Part shown: one piece after another, positions 25,771 to 35,474 of the stretch | Numbering within the stretch: position 1 is the first letter of the stretch | How the letters are laid out: each line of letters starts with the position of its first letter | From: Anaerolineae bacterium | Lineage (GTDB): Bacteria; Chloroflexota; Anaerolineae; DRVO01 | NCBI GenBank assembly: GCA_013178015.1 | Contig: JABLXR010000012.1 | Coordinates: 1-64,000 of the forward strand | Direction: 5' to 3' | Length of the DNA: 64,000 bases | Notes under the pieces: generated by a model | What the model was told of the DNA's origin: nothing | Databases searched by the model: none | The model's input: the letters and a program-made list of their open reading frames with translations, nothing else | Made by a program: the position numbers and the translations under genes

Positions 25771-26595
25771 CTACCAGGGTGTGGGACTCCCGCGAGGAGC
25801 CGGAGTGCAGGGTCGCCACACGCCCGGAAGAAGCCGGTAATGGGTCCGCCGGGCGTACTCGGCATACCCCGGTAGCTCGCCCATCAGAGTCGTGTCCTCC
25901 AGGGCAGTGCGCCGAACGTACAGCGCCGTGGCCATACCCGCTGGCATCAGCGCCCACACGGATCCCAGCAACAGAGGGATGCCCAGGAACGAGAGGATAC
26001 CTCCCGCGTACCCCGGGTGTCGTACGTAACGGTAGGGACCTCCCGTGGCCACGGTGTGCCCCCGCTCCCCTTGAATGCGCACCCCTTCGGCGAAGAAGGC
26101 GTTGGATGCCATCGCCCAGAGAAACAGGCCGTAGCCCAGCGCCGCCAGAGCCAGACCGCCGACGTGATAGAGAGTCGGCATCGGCCCCGTCCATCCGAAG
26201 CGGGTGTCCAGCCCCGCCACCGCCCACGACAGCAGCATGGAGCCTCCGGCCAGGGCGACCAACCGCCTGTCCCAGGCTGCCACCCGAGGATCGCGCAAGC
26301 CTCTCTGCCGCTCTGCCAGCAGGCCTGGGTTGATGCGCAAGAGGATCAGCGGATGGGCGGCCAACACCAGGCCAAACAGGGCCAGAGCTACCCACCCCCA
26401 GAACCAGTCCAGCCGCCCCGCGGACAGAAAGAGAATGAAGCCATACCCTACCAGGCCAGCGGCGGCCTCGATAAGCCACCTGGCGATGGCCCGTCGCTCC
26501 TCCGGAGACGCTCCCCAACCCACGCCGTGGCTCTCCCCGTCGCTGTCGACCTTCAGCACCCTATCATACCCGTTCGCCGCGCCCGTACAAGGCAT
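25771..26595 (-). CDS. ICMT/PEMT-like membrane methyltransferase
   Basis: The protein has about 274 residues with four to five hydrophobic helices and the C-terminal motif GGPYRYVRHPGYAGGIL, which is the SAM-binding signature of isoprenylcysteine carboxyl methyltransferase and phospholipid methyltransferase relatives. Bacterial members methylate unknown small or lipid substrates. The start is uncertain: ATG 26595 is used here, and an upstream frame reaches tRNA-Pro. It is followed closely by the flavoprotein gene on the same strand. Confidence 0.8.
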   Translation of the reverse strand: MPCTGAANGYDRVLKVDSDGESHGVGWGASPEERRAIARWLIEAAAGLVGYGFILFLSAGRLDWFWGWVALALFGLVLAAHPLILLRINPGLLAERQRGLRDPRVAAWDRRLVALAGGSMLLSWAVAGLDTRFGWTGPMPTLYHVGGLALAALGYGLFLWAMASNAFFAEGVRIQGERGHTVATGGPYRYVRHPGYAGGILSFLGIPLLLGSVWALMPAGMATALYVRRTALEDTTLMGELPGYAEYARRTHYRLLPGVWRPCTPAPRGSPTPW

Positions 26596-26701
26596 AGGCA
26601 CCGATTCGGACCTCTCGGTAGGGAGGGCGGGCCCGACCCCTGACGCTAGAAAGCCCCGCGAGCGCTGCCCGCGAGGCTGCTGTGGCCATGCTGTGCTGCT
26701 G

Positions 26702-26777
<76 letters not shown>

Positions 26778-26961
26778 TACCACTTCATTATATCTCCGAC
26801 CGCCAGCGTAGCCAAAACGGATCGTGCGCAAGCGGAACCCAGGCCGCATCGACCCTGGGGAGCGCATCTTGCTCGCCCCGGCGCCGGGCTCGCCTTCACC
26901 CCGACGCCTCTCCGCTGGTGGTCTCGCCTATCCTAGAATGGTATACTCCCTATCAAGGCAG

Positions 26962-27369
26962 ATGCTGGAGGGCTCCTTGAGCACAACCCTGGTCGAGATC
27001 GTGCGTGCGGCCGCGAGAGAGGGGGCACGCCTCACCTGTAGCAGCGCCATGACGCTAGCAACGGAAGCGGGCGCGTCCCCCGAGGAAGTGGGACAAGCTG
27101 CCAATGAAGCTGGCGTGAAACTGACCCGCTGTCAGCTGGGTCTCTTCGGTTACGGGCGGTCCCACACGCCTGACGACAAGCGGCTGCAGCCTGCTGGTGC
27201 TTTGCCACAAGCGCTTCTCGACAGGCTGGCCAGTGAGGAGACGGGAGAGATCACCTGTGCTGAGGCCTGGGCTCTCGCGGACGGGTTCGGCGTCACCCGT
27301 CTTCTGGTGGGGCAAACAGCGGAATGCGTGGGCCTCCGCGTTCGCTCCTGTCAGTTGGGGTGCTTCTAG
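26962..27369 (+). CDS. Small duplicated helical protein with CQLG repeats, function unknown
   Basis: The protein is about 135 residues and consists of two similar units. Unit one has LTCSSAMTLATEAGASPEEVGQAANEAGVKLTRCQLGLFG; unit two has ITCAEAWALADGFGVTRLLVGQTAECVGLRVRSCQLGCF. Each looks like a helix-turn-helix-like bundle with a conserved Cys at both ends. I do not recognise a named family. The start is unclear: ATG 26938, ATG 26962 and TTG 26977 (with GGAGGG 4 nt upstream) are all in frame. A methyltransferase gene begins 2 nt after the stop, so they are co-transcribed. DNA binding is only a possibility. Confidence 0.65.
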   Translation: MLEGSLSTTLVEIVRAAAREGARLTCSSAMTLATEAGASPEEVGQAANEAGVKLTRCQLGLFGYGRSHTPDDKRLQPAGALPQALLDRLASEETGEITCAEAWALADGFGVTRLLVGQTAECVGLRVRSCQLGCF

Positions 27370-27371
27370 CC

Positions 27372-28163
27372 ATGGCTGGTGCCCCGGCACCCACACCCGT
27401 CCCGATAGTGACTGCCGAGGATGGGCACTGGTGGTTCCACTCTCGCACCCAGGCTCTCATCGCCATCCTGGATCCGCTGGTCCGGGGCAAGGGCCGGGTG
27501 CTCGATGTCGGCAGCGGTGCTGGCAACATGGTCCATCACCTGGCGCGCTACGGCAGTGTGATTGGCGTAGACAATGCCTGGGCACCACTGACCGTGGCCT
27601 GGCAGCGAGGATACCGCTCTCTGCCGGCCGAGGCTACGGCCCTTCCCTTCGCTCCGGAGAGCTTCGACCTAGTGGCCCTCCTGGACGTGATCGAGCACTC
27701 ACCGGATGATAGGGGCATGGTCGCGGAGGCGTACCGGGTGTGTCGTCCTGGTGGTCTGGTAGTGGTGACCACTCCGGCCCACGGGTGGCTCTGGAGCCAC
27801 AACGACGTGATCAACCACCACTACCGCCGCTACACGGCGTCGGGTCTCAGGGAGATCTTGGAGAGCACTGGCTTTGCCATCCGCCGGCTTTCCTACACTT
27901 ACTTCCTGGTCTTCCCGGCAGCGGCGGGCCTGATACTGGCCCGCCGGGCCCTGGGCGCCAAACCCGATCTCACCACTCCCGATGACGGCGCCTACCAGGT
28001 AGAGATGGAACCTACGCCGGAGCCGTTCAACTCCATCCTGACCACCGTGGGGAGCTGGGAAGCCCAGCTGCTGCGTCGTATGGACTTGCCCCTGGGCACG
28101 GCCCTGCTGGCCGTGGCCGAGCGACGAGCCGGATCAAGTGGTGTTACTGGAGGTGACTTGTGA
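27372..28163 (+). CDS. Class I SAM-dependent methyltransferase
   Basis: The 263-residue protein has the SAM-binding motif VLDVGSGAGNMVHHL near residue 48, the acidic motif near IGVDNAW, and the post-motif FDLVALLDVIEHSPDD. It belongs to the Methyltransf_11/UbiE-like group, whose substrates range from quinones to glycans. The start directly follows the CQLG gene and the end overlaps the next small gene by 4 nt, so it is the middle gene of a three-gene unit. There is a hydrophobic stretch near residues 185-200 that might contact the membrane. Substrate unknown. Confidence 0.85.
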   Translation: MAGAPAPTPVPIVTAEDGHWWFHSRTQALIAILDPLVRGKGRVLDVGSGAGNMVHHLARYGSVIGVDNAWAPLTVAWQRGYRSLPAEATALPFAPESFDLVALLDVIEHSPDDRGMVAEAYRVCRPGGLVVVTTPAHGWLWSHNDVINHHYRRYTASGLREILESTGFAIRRLSYTYFLVFPAAAGLILARRALGAKPDLTTPDDGAYQVEMEPTPEPFNSILTTVGSWEAQLLRRMDLPLGTALLAVAERRAGSSGVTGGDL

Positions 28164-28390
28164 GCGAGAGCAAGAAGGACTTCGACTTCAGCGAATGGCT
28201 GGCTCAAGGCATCGAGGGCCTGGTCGGCACCCGCCCTCGAGTGACGCCGCCGCTTCCTGAGGAATTCCGCAGCCACACCCGGGCCGCCTTCCGGGAGATG
28301 CTCTTGGCCTATCGCAGCCTCCTCGATGCCGCCATCGAGAAGACGGAGAAGCCGCCGGAGCAGCCCACTACCAGGATCAAGATAGACTGA
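28160..28390 (+). CDS. Small conserved-context protein of unknown function
   Basis: This 76-residue protein is charged and mostly helical, with no Cys, membrane helix or known motif. Its GTG start overlaps the methyltransferase stop codon (GTGA), the usual sign of translational coupling. It ends in a short basic tail RIKID. I do not recognise it; similar small proteins are found after methyltransferase genes in some Chloroflexota, but that recollection is not checked. Confidence 0.55.
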   Translation: MSESKKDFDFSEWLAQGIEGLVGTRPRVTPPLPEEFRSHTRAAFREMLLAYRSLLDAAIEKTEKPPEQPTTRIKID

Positions 28391-28449
28391 CACGTCCGGC
28401 CTCCGGGCTGGAGTCCTGCCCGACCAGCCGACGCACCTGCCGCCAACCC

Positions 28450-29556
28450 TCATCGGTCCAGGCAGGCCTCCAGCTTGGATGCCAGCCCTTTCACCCCATC
28501 CTGTGGCTGGACGCGGATGCGGCTGAGGGTCCAGAGCGTCGCCTCAGAGTGCCGGCACCCTGACTCGATCGTCACCGCTCCCCAGAACCCGGCCGAGCGC
28601 ACCACCCGCACCACGTTCTCGTCGTAAGCGCCGCTCGGGTAGGCCAGGAAACGGACCGGCTCCTCGATGCGCTCCTCGATGGCTTCCTTACTCCCCACTA
28701 TCTGCCAGACCAGATAGTCGGTGGACTGCCCGCGCAGGTCCGGGTGGGTGTAGGAGTGTGCCCCCATCTCTATGCCGGCCGAGTGCATCTCACGAACCTG
28801 GTCCCAGGTCACGAACTCGTGCGAGCCCTCGTCAATCGGTGCCGTCACCAGGAACAGGGTGGCCACGAACCCGTATTCCTTCAACACGGGAAAGGCGACA
28901 TCGTAGGCATCTCGGTAGCCGTCGTCCAGCGTTATGATCACCGGCCGCTCCGGAAGCGGCGCGCCCACGGCCAGGTGCTGCACGAGGGCGGCCAGGGTCA
29001 CCGGTTCGTACCCCGAGTCCCTGAGATAGGCCATCTGAGCTCGAAAGTTGCTCTCCGAGACGGTGAGCCCCCGGCGGATTGAGTCTGCACCGGCCGGCAC
29101 ATCGCCGACGTGGTGGTACATCAGGATGGGCAGGTCCACGGTCCGCACCACCCCGTCCGGCGTCGGACCCACCGCCACGGTTGGCGGCACAGTCGTCGGC
29201 CCGATGGCGAGAAGCTGCGGAAGGGGGCTGCGACCGGCCCGGAAGATGACTGGAAGGTGGAGCTGCCGTCGCTGCCCTTCCCCGGGGCAGAGGGCGACGC
29301 CCGCTCCTCGCCGGCTCGTCGCCCTCGACGCCAGCATGCAGCGGCCGGAGACAGGAGCCCGCACCACCCCGCTGTAGCCGCTCACCTCCAGCGCCGGCGC
29401 TCTGCTCACCGGCGCCACGGCCGGCCGGCCGTACACCGCCGCTCCTGCCACGGGCAAGGGCGCGGACAGTACAGCGACGATGGTCAGCAAGGCAAACAGC
29501 CAGGGCCGTCCTCGACGCCACCAGGTGCCCCGGCTGTGACTCATACGGGTCATCAT
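28450..29556 (-). CDS. Polysaccharide deacetylase (NodB domain), exported
   Basis: The 368-residue protein begins with a signal peptide or anchor (WLFALLTIVAVLSAPLPVAGA), then about 110 residues of low-complexity linker, then a NodB homology domain (about 140-350). The catalytic motifs are visible: TLDDG with the metal and base aspartates and HSYTHPDL with the two histidines. This family removes acetyl groups from peptidoglycan or other N-acetylated glycans at the cell surface. Met at 29556, 29553 and 29544 are alternative starts. It is divergent from the subtilase gene. Confidence 0.88.
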   Translation of the reverse strand: MMTRMSHSRGTWWRRGRPWLFALLTIVAVLSAPLPVAGAAVYGRPAVAPVSRAPALEVSGYSGVVRAPVSGRCMLASRATSRRGAGVALCPGEGQRRQLHLPVIFRAGRSPLPQLLAIGPTTVPPTVAVGPTPDGVVRTVDLPILMYHHVGDVPAGADSIRRGLTVSESNFRAQMAYLRDSGYEPVTLAALVQHLAVGAPLPERPVIITLDDGYRDAYDVAFPVLKEYGFVATLFLVTAPIDEGSHEFVTWDQVREMHSAGIEMGAHSYTHPDLRGQSTDYLVWQIVGSKEAIEERIEEPVRFLAYPSGAYDENVVRVVRSAGFWGAVTIESGCRHSEATLWTLSRIRVQPQDGVKGLASKLEACLDR

Positions 29557-29746
29557 GGCGCCCAGAGGTTATGCCACCGGAGTGGCCGGCGCAACCTGGC
29601 CCACCGTCAACGTGGGATCCGTGTGCCTCTCCTCCAGGAATGGACCACTCCGGTCTATCCTCGCCTTCTTGGCGCCTGGTACGGTTCTCGCATGCGTCCC
29701 TGAAGTACATTCCGGGCGCCTCGTGCGGCCCGGCTCCTGGATCAGC

Positions 29747-31090
29747 ATGAATCGCCACACCGATCTGGCCAACTCACCGAAGCTGTGCCGCGACCTCCGC
29801 GCGCGCCTGGTCTCTGCCTCGGACGAGGCCGCCGTTCCCGTGATCGTCAGGTACCATCCAGGCGCTCCGCCCAAGCTGCCCAAAGGCACCGACTTTCGCC
29901 TCAAGCGGACCTTCGCGACAATCCCCGCCCTGGCTGCCCGCCTCCCAGCGGAGGGCGTAGCCGCCCTGGTGAACGACGAGGCGGTCGAGCGAGTCTGGCT
30001 CGATTTCCGCGTTCATGCCCTTCTGGACCGCAGCGTCGGTCCTGTGCGCGCCGACGTCGCCTGGGAGGCAGGGCTGACAGGAGAGGGGGTCAGAGTCGCC
30101 ATCCTCGACACTGGTATAGACCCCGATCACCCCGACTTTGGCGACCGCGTGCTGGCAGCGGTGTCCTACCCTCAGACCGGAGGCGAACCCAAACCCTGGT
30201 CTCGGCGGCGTCGCCTGTCCCTCTCCACCACAGACGCCAACGGACATGGGACTCATGTCGCCGGCATCGCCGCCGGCAGCGGCGCCGCCAGCCAGGGGCG
30301 ATTCCGCGGTATCGCCCCCGAGGCGGGGCTTCTGGTGGCCAAGGTGCTGGCCGACGATGGGTCGGGGGATGCCAGCGACGTCATCGCCGGGCTGGAGTGG
30401 GCCCTAGAAAACGGCGCTCAGGTGGCCTGTCTGTCACTGGGGGGCTCACAGGCCGGCGACGGCACCGACGCCCTCTCCGTGATGTGCGATGAGCTGGCAG
30501 AACAAGGGCTGATCATCTGCGTGGCAGCGGGGAACGCGGGACCCAGACCCTACACCATCGGCCCTCCCGGGTGCGCGCGGGAGGTGATCACGGTGGGCGC
30601 AGCCGATATCACCCACGCCCACGAAGGAACCGCCGGAGTTGCGCCCTTCTCCTCTCGAGGGCCCACTACGGATCGTAGGGCGAAGCCCGACATTCTCTTC
30701 CCCGGGGTGGGCATCGCCTCCTGCCGCTCTGCTGCGGGCACCATGGGCGATCCCGTCCCCGGTTTCGAGGAGTACTACGTGCGCTCGTCGGGCAGCAGCA
30801 TGGCTGCCCCTTTCGCTGCCGGAGCCTCAGCTCTCATACTCCAGGCTCGCCCCGAAGCCACCCCACGGCAGGTGAAGGAGATGCTCTGTGCCGGTGCCCG
30901 CGACCTGGGCCTGGACGCCAACGCTCAGGGAAGTGGGCTGGGCGACATCGCCCATAGCCTGGAGGTCCTGCCGCCCGAAGAGCTCCTGGGCCCCGCCCCG
31001 GTGCCCGCCCGTTCCGGCTGCCTGCTGGCGGGCTGGCCCGCGCTTGTGGGCCGGCTCTCCGACCTGAGGCTGGCCCGCGCGGGCAGCTAA
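29747..31090 (+). CDS. Subtilisin-like serine protease (S8), probably without signal peptide
   Basis: The 447-residue protein has an inhibitor-I9-like N-terminal region (about 1-90), then the S8 domain. The catalytic triad is intact: Asp in VAILDTGID, His in NGHGTHVAG and Ser in [12 protein letters not shown]; the oxyanion Asn is in AAGNAG. No signal peptide follows the chosen ATG, and the longer in-frame extension upstream does not look like one either. It may therefore be an intracellular serine protease or rely on another export route. A C-terminal tail of about 40 residues has no domain. Confidence 0.85.
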   Translation: MNRHTDLANSPKLCRDLRARLVSASDEAAVPVIVRYHPGAPPKLPKGTDFRLKRTFATIPALAARLPAEGVAALVNDEAVERVWLDFRVHALLDRSVGPVRADVAWEAGLTGEGVRVAILDTGIDPDHPDFGDRVLAAVSYPQTGGEPKPWSRRRRLSLSTTDANGHGTHVAGIAAGSGAASQGRFRGIAPEAGLLVAKVLADDGSGDASDVIAGLEWALENGAQVACLSLGGSQAGDGTDALSVMCDELAEQGLIICVAAGNAGPRPYTIGPPGCAREVITVGAADITHAHEGTAGVAPFSSRGPTTDRRAKPDILFPGVGIASCRSAAGTMGDPVPGFEEYYVRSSGSSMAAPFAAGASALILQARPEATPRQVKEMLCAGARDLGLDANAQGSGLGDIAHSLEVLPPEELLGPAPVPARSGCLLAGWPALVGRLSDLRLARAGS

Positions 31091-31202
31091 TGCCGCCCGG
31101 ACCTCATGCTCCGCCGTTGGCGAGACTGTCACTGGGCGCACTAGCCCCTGCCTGCGTAACCGGCTATCATGGGGTAGGCCCTTGGCACAGGAGGAACGCA
31201 GG

Positions 31203-32759
31203 TTGCAGTCCGTGAGCGCAAAGAGTCATCCCGTCGTGGTCCTGGATTTCGGCTCCCAGTACAGCCAGTTGATCGTCCGGCGTATACGTGAGCAGAAGGT
31301 CTATAGCCTGCTTGTGCCCTATACCGCCGCTGAGGACGAAGTGATGGGCCTCAACCCGGCCGCTTTCATCCTGTCGGGCGGGCCGGCCAGCGTCTACGAC
31401 CAGGATGCCCCCTCCCTCCCGCCCTACGTGCTGGCCAGCGGCAAGCCAGTGCTCGGCATCTGTTACGGCATGCACCTCATCGCGACCGTCGCCGGCGGCC
31501 GAGTCTTGCCGGCGGACCGACGGGAGTATGGGCCAGCCACCGTCCGGCTTGAGAAGTCCTCGCCGCTGACGGCAGACCTCCCTTCCGAGCTGGACGTGTG
31601 GATGAGCCACGGGGATCAAGTGGAGGCTCTTCCTCCCCACTTCCAGGCGCTCGGCAGCAGCAGCAACTGCCCCATTGCCGCCATGGGCAACGATCGCCTT
31701 CGCCTGTATGGCCTTCAGTTCCATCCCGAGGTAGCTCACACCCCTCTGGGCAGCCGCATACTAGCAGACTTCCTCTTCCGAGTCTGCAACCTAGAGCCCA
31801 ACTGGACGGTGGAATCCATCATCGAGGAGGCGGTGCAGGACATCCGCGGCCGCGTCGGAGGAGAGAAGGTGGTCTGCGCCCTGAGCGGCGGTGTAGATTC
31901 GTCCGTCACCGCCGCCATCCTCTATCGCGCCATCGGGGACCAGCTGACCTGCATCTTCGTGGATACCGGACTGATGCGTAAGGGCGAAGCAGCGCAGGTG
32001 GTGGAGACGTTCGGGCGGCGGTTCGGTGTCAACCTAATTGCCCTGGACGAAAGCAGGACCTTCTTCGCCCGGCTGCGAGGCGTGGAAGACCCTGAAGTCA
32101 AGCGCAGGATCATCGGAGAAACCTTCATCCGAGTGTTCGAGCGCGAGGCCCGAGCATTAGGGGACGTGCGGTTCCTCGGTCAGGGGACTCTCTACCCCGA
32201 CGTCATCGAGAGCCAGGGACCGGATCGAGCTGTGGCCGCCCGCATCAAGACTCACCACAACGTGGGCGGTCTGCCCGAAGACATGAAGCTGGAGCTGGTC
32301 GAGCCGCTCCGCTACCTCTTCAAGGACGAGGTGCGCCAGGTAGGCCTAGAGCTGGGCCTTCCCGATGAGATCGTCTGGAGGCACCCGTTCCCCGGGCCGG
32401 GCTTGGCCGTAAGGGTGATCGGAGAAGTCACGCCGGAGCGAGTGGCCCTTTTGCAGGAGGCCGACGCCATCTTCGTCGAGGAGATCAGGGCAGCAGGCCT
32501 TTACCGCGAGACGTCCCAGGCGTTCACCGTCCTCCTTCCCGAGTGCTCCGTAGGAGTGATGGGCGACCACCGCACCTACGGCAATGTCGTTGCTCTGCGG
32601 GCCGTGACCACGCAGGACTTCATGACGGCGGACTGGGCTCGGTTGCCTTACGACTTGCTGGCGCGCCTATCCACCCGCATCGTGAACGAGGTACCTGGCA
32701 TCAACCGGGTGGTCTACGACATCACCAGTAAGCCACCTGCCACCATCGAATGGGAGTAG
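31203..32759 (+). CDS. guaA: GMP synthase (glutamine-hydrolysing)
   Basis: GuaA makes GMP from XMP, glutamine and ATP, the last step of guanine nucleotide synthesis. Domains in order are the glutamine amidotransferase (Cys in GICYGMH, His and Glu in [10 protein letters not shown]), the ATP-pyrophosphatase with SGGVDSSV, and the dimerisation domain ending in the conserved [10 protein letters not shown] chose TTG 31203 because AGGAGG lies 8 nt upstream; GTG 31212 and an earlier TTG are possible. A -10-like TATCAT at 31165-31170 lies upstream. 518 residues, full length. Confidence 0.97.
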   Translation: MQSVSAKSHPVVVLDFGSQYSQLIVRRIREQKVYSLLVPYTAAEDEVMGLNPAAFILSGGPASVYDQDAPSLPPYVLASGKPVLGICYGMHLIATVAGGRVLPADRREYGPATVRLEKSSPLTADLPSELDVWMSHGDQVEALPPHFQALGSSSNCPIAAMGNDRLRLYGLQFHPEVAHTPLGSRILADFLFRVCNLEPNWTVESIIEEAVQDIRGRVGGEKVVCALSGGVDSSVTAAILYRAIGDQLTCIFVDTGLMRKGEAAQVVETFGRRFGVNLIALDESRTFFARLRGVEDPEVKRRIIGETFIRVFEREARALGDVRFLGQGTLYPDVIESQGPDRAVAARIKTHHNVGGLPEDMKLELVEPLRYLFKDEVRQVGLELGLPDEIVWRHPFPGPGLAVRVIGEVTPERVALLQEADAIFVEEIRAAGLYRETSQAFTVLLPECSVGVMGDHRTYGNVVALRAVTTQDFMTADWARLPYDLLARLSTRIVNEVPGINRVVYDITSKPPATIEWE

Positions 32760-32769
32760 CCGCCCACCT

Positions 32770-33786
32770 TCACTCTAGGCCAGGCGACAACGGTGGGTAG
32801 CAGAAGAGCTCTGTCGCCGCTCCCGGCGGTACCAACACCTTCAGGCATCTGGGCCTCACGGTTATGTCTATCGGAGTGGTGCCGCACGCCTCGCTGTCCG
32901 CGTGCACTGCCTGCGACGGCATTGAGGCCACGCTCAGCCGGTCCACCTGGGCCACCTCGACTAGAGGCTCCTGGCGGTGGCGCCCGGCGAGCACAGCGGT
33001 GACGTGCCTCACAGTTGTGCCCACACCCTCGCCCTTGAACACCGATACGTCCAGGAGTCCGTCATCCAGGCGCGCCTCGGGAGCCAAGCGGAGGACCCCG
33101 CCGTACAGCTGGGCGTTGGCCGCCAGCACCATCAGCACCTCGTCTTCCAGCTGCCGGTCGCCCAGAGACACCAGCATGCGGGCAGCACTGTACTCCATCG
33201 CCACGGACACGGTAGAGGCCAGATAGGCGAAGACCCCGTAGCGGCGCTTGTCCTCCGGCACTACCTGCTCCGTGACTCGAGCGTCAAACCCGACGCCACA
33301 CCACATTACGAAGTAGCGCCCGTCCACCACACCCAAGTCGACCGCCCGCACCTCGGAGCGCAGAAGCACGGCGAAAGCGTCGGCAAGCCAGGAGGGAACG
33401 TTGGTGGGGCGATGCCAGCCGAGCTCCTCCAGGTCAAACAGCACCCGGTCAACCACCTTGCGCGGGTGCCACGGGGGAAGGCTGGGAATCCCCAACTGCA
33501 GAGCCCAGACGTTGGTGGTCCCGGTGGGGATCACGCCCATGGTCGTGCTTGAGCCAGCCAGGCCGTTCGCCACCTCGCTCACTGTGCCGTCGCCGCCCAC
33601 CGCCACCACCAGCTGGTGCCCGGCAACCACCGCAGCCCGCGCTATCTCGGTCGCGTGTCGAGGGAACTGGGTCGAGACCAGGTCCGCCGACCACCCGTAC
33701 CGGTCCAGGCTCCGCACACACTGCTCCAGCTCTCGCGTCACGCTGCCCTGGCCGGAGGCAGGGTTATAGACGAAGAGGGCTCTCAA
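32770..33786 (-). CDS. YegS/DgkB-type lipid kinase
   Basis: The 338-residue protein has the diacylglycerol-kinase catalytic signature: YNPASGQG at the N-terminus, VVAVGGDGTVSEVANGL with the GGDGT nucleotide loop, and VIPTGTTNVWA. The C-terminal beta domain is normal. Members phosphorylate diacylglycerol, phosphatidylglycerol or sphingoid bases. Substrate cannot be told here. It is convergent with guaA (about 10 bp) and 26 nt downstream of the next minus-strand gene. Confidence 0.88.
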   Translation of the reverse strand: MRALFVYNPASGQGSVTRELEQCVRSLDRYGWSADLVSTQFPRHATEIARAAVVAGHQLVVAVGGDGTVSEVANGLAGSSTTMGVIPTGTTNVWALQLGIPSLPPWHPRKVVDRVLFDLEELGWHRPTNVPSWLADAFAVLLRSEVRAVDLGVVDGRYFVMWCGVGFDARVTEQVVPEDKRRYGVFAYLASTVSVAMEYSAARMLVSLGDRQLEDEVLMVLAANAQLYGGVLRLAPEARLDDGLLDVSVFKGEGVGTTVRHVTAVLAGRHRQEPLVEVAQVDRLSVASMPSQAVHADSEACGTTPIDITVRPRCLKVLVPPGAATELFCYPPLSPGLE

Positions 33787-33812
33787 TGATAGGGGTCCTC
33801 AGTCGGCCGCGG

Positions 33813-34304
33813 TCACCGACCTCGAGGTTCGCGCTCGTCGGCTTCGATCCGCTTGATGGCCTGATAGTTCACCATCAGCATGCGAACGTTGATGGTGCTC
33901 ACTATGGCCATGAGCGCGGTCAAGATGTTGGCCACTCCAAAGGCAAACAGCATCAAGAGAAGCCCAAACCCGAGCACCACGTTGACCTTGTTCCAGGTCC
34001 CGGGCGAGAAGAACGCTGCCCACCCACCGCTTCGCTCCTCCTCATCCGGTGGAGCCAGCTCGCGGTAGCGCCCCGTGTTGCCGTACTTCCGCCGCAGACG
34101 GATGCGCTCCCACTGCAGCTTCTGCTTGGGCACCACGAACACCTGAGCGATAGCCAGCCCCAGGATGATACCGAACACCAGCCCCACGACGTTCTCGAAG
34201 AGGCCGAAGAACTCCGAAGTGAGCCCAAACGTCACCCACAGCGTAGCTACCACCGATACCAGTGCCAGGACATACGGCGCCTTAGGTCCCTTGAGCGTCA
34301 CCAC
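33813..34304 (-). CDS. Membrane protein with four hydrophobic segments, function unknown
   Basis: The 163-residue protein has hydrophobic segments at about 10-30, 38-58, 108-127 and 130-146, with a charged cytoplasmic loop (KQKLQWERIRLRRKYG) in between. No domain is recognised. It lies between the lipid-kinase gene and a lipoprotein gene on the same strand with short gaps, so all three may be co-transcribed. Confidence 0.65.
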   Translation of the reverse strand: MVTLKGPKAPYVLALVSVVATLWVTFGLTSEFFGLFENVVGLVFGIILGLAIAQVFVVPKQKLQWERIRLRRKYGNTGRYRELAPPDEEERSGGWAAFFSPGTWNKVNVVLGFGLLLMLFAFGVANILTALMAIVSTINVRMLMVNYQAIKRIEADEREPRGR

Positions 34305-34331
34305 TCCACCTCGCTTCCAGGAGTCCCGTCT

Positions 34332-35180
34332 CTACCGTTTCTCGCCGGTGGCCACCGCCTGAAAGTCGGCCCACCCCGTCATCCTGCTCTTGGCTATGGA
34401 CACGGAGAAGGGAGTGGCCTCGCCCGGCTCTAGCCGGTCCAGAGCGGTGTAGGCCACGTTGCTGCTCAGATACTCACCCCCGGCCCTCCTGAGAGTCAAC
34501 ACGACCCGGGGATAGGCGATCAGCGCCGTCGTGGCATTGCGAAGCATGCCCCGCAGCTCCCAGTCTCCCGCCTCCGTCACTCCTATGGCGGTGTCCTCCA
34601 TCACCAGCCGCACTGGCTCTCGTTCGGTCTGAACGGCAACGGTCGCCAGGTCGACCGTCGCCGCCTCACAGCTGAGCGCCAGAGTACCGCTGAAGGGCCA
34701 TGACTCTCCAGGCAGCAGCACCACCTCCGCCTTGCCCAGGAGGGGCAAAACCCCCCGCCCACAACTGCCGCCCCCGTTGCGTCCCTCCACCAGCACGCGT
34801 ACTCCCTGCACGGCGACGGGACCGTCGTTCCTCACCTCCCCCTCCACGTCCAAAGCGAAGCCGTCAGAACTGGAGCGCTGAGAGGTCATGCTGTACGCCA
34901 CCACAACCGCATCTGTAAGAGGAGATGGTGTAGGGTCGCCCGGCCTTCGTGTGGGCGTAGGAGTCGGCTCTAGCGGAAGGCCATGCAGGACTAGAGGAAC
35001 GTATAGCATCGGTCCAGAGGTGGGGCCAAGAGTAGGCGTGGCCGCCACCGTGGTACTCAGGGCGCGAACCTGTTCCGACGCCTCGGCATCGCTGGGAGGG
35101 ATGCCGGCGCAACTTGTCAAAACGACTGCAGAGAGCGTCAGGACCAATAGCGCCCCTGCCCACCGCCAGGGTACCGTCAC
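34332..35180 (-). CDS. Lipoprotein with Thr/Pro-rich linker and FxLYD-like domains
   Basis: The 282-residue protein has a lipoprotein signal: a short basic start, a hydrophobic stretch and the lipobox LTSC near residue 23. A Thr/Pro-rich linker follows, then a beta-rich part with two repeats (FALDVEGEVRNDGPVAVQGVRVLVEG and DWELRGMLRNATTALIAYPRVVLTL), a pattern typical of FxLYD-type or CARDB-like domains. I chose GTG 35180, which has GAGG 6 nt upstream; the longer frame adds 70 residues without a signal sequence. Expected to be attached to the outer face of the membrane. Function unknown. Confidence 0.7.
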   Translation of the reverse strand: MTVPWRWAGALLVLTLSAVVLTSCAGIPPSDAEASEQVRALSTTVAATPTLGPTSGPMLYVPLVLHGLPLEPTPTPTRRPGDPTPSPLTDAVVVAYSMTSQRSSSDGFALDVEGEVRNDGPVAVQGVRVLVEGRNGGGSCGRGVLPLLGKAEVVLLPGESWPFSGTLALSCEAATVDLATVAVQTEREPVRLVMEDTAIGVTEAGDWELRGMLRNATTALIAYPRVVLTLRRAGGEYLSSNVAYTALDRLEPGEATPFSVSIAKSRMTGWADFQAVATGEKR

Positions 35181-35383
35181 CGCTACCTCACCAGTTCGAC
35201 GCTGCCACAAGCACTCGGGGCAGCATGGGGCCACCTGCTCGCCGACAGAAGACGCTGACTCGCCGGAACGACCATGGGGCTCCTCCGATACGCTCAGCGT
35301 AGCGCATGGCTCATCCAACGTCAATACCGCGGCAGCACCCACAGCGGCGAGCTCCCCCTCCTCACGCAAGTAGTCGCACCTAG

Positions 35384-35412
35384 TTGACATAGAACGGTTG
35401 TTCTACTACAAT
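35384..35412 (+). promoter_or_regulatory. lexA promoter with embedded LexA operator
   Basis: TTGACA (35384-35389) and TACAAT (35407-35412) are separated by exactly 17 bp. The spacer holds the perfect palindrome TAGAACGGTTGTTCTA at 35390-35405, which contains the GAAC-N4-GTTC core of the Gram-positive-type SOS box. LexA bound there would block the polymerase, so lexA should be self-repressed and induced by DNA damage. Confidence 0.88.
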
Positions 35413-35474
35413 GGCCCTGCAAGCCATGGGAGGAGACTTGGCAGCCGCGTATTCACGGTATGAGGAGGAAGGCC

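Noticed and set aside
26824-26937. Upstream extension of the CQLG gene
   Set aside because: It is low-complexity and contains the likely promoter (TAGAAT or TATACT).
32977-33552. Plus-strand frame opposite the lipid kinase gene
   Set aside because: A shadow; it reads through the kinase motif on the other strand.
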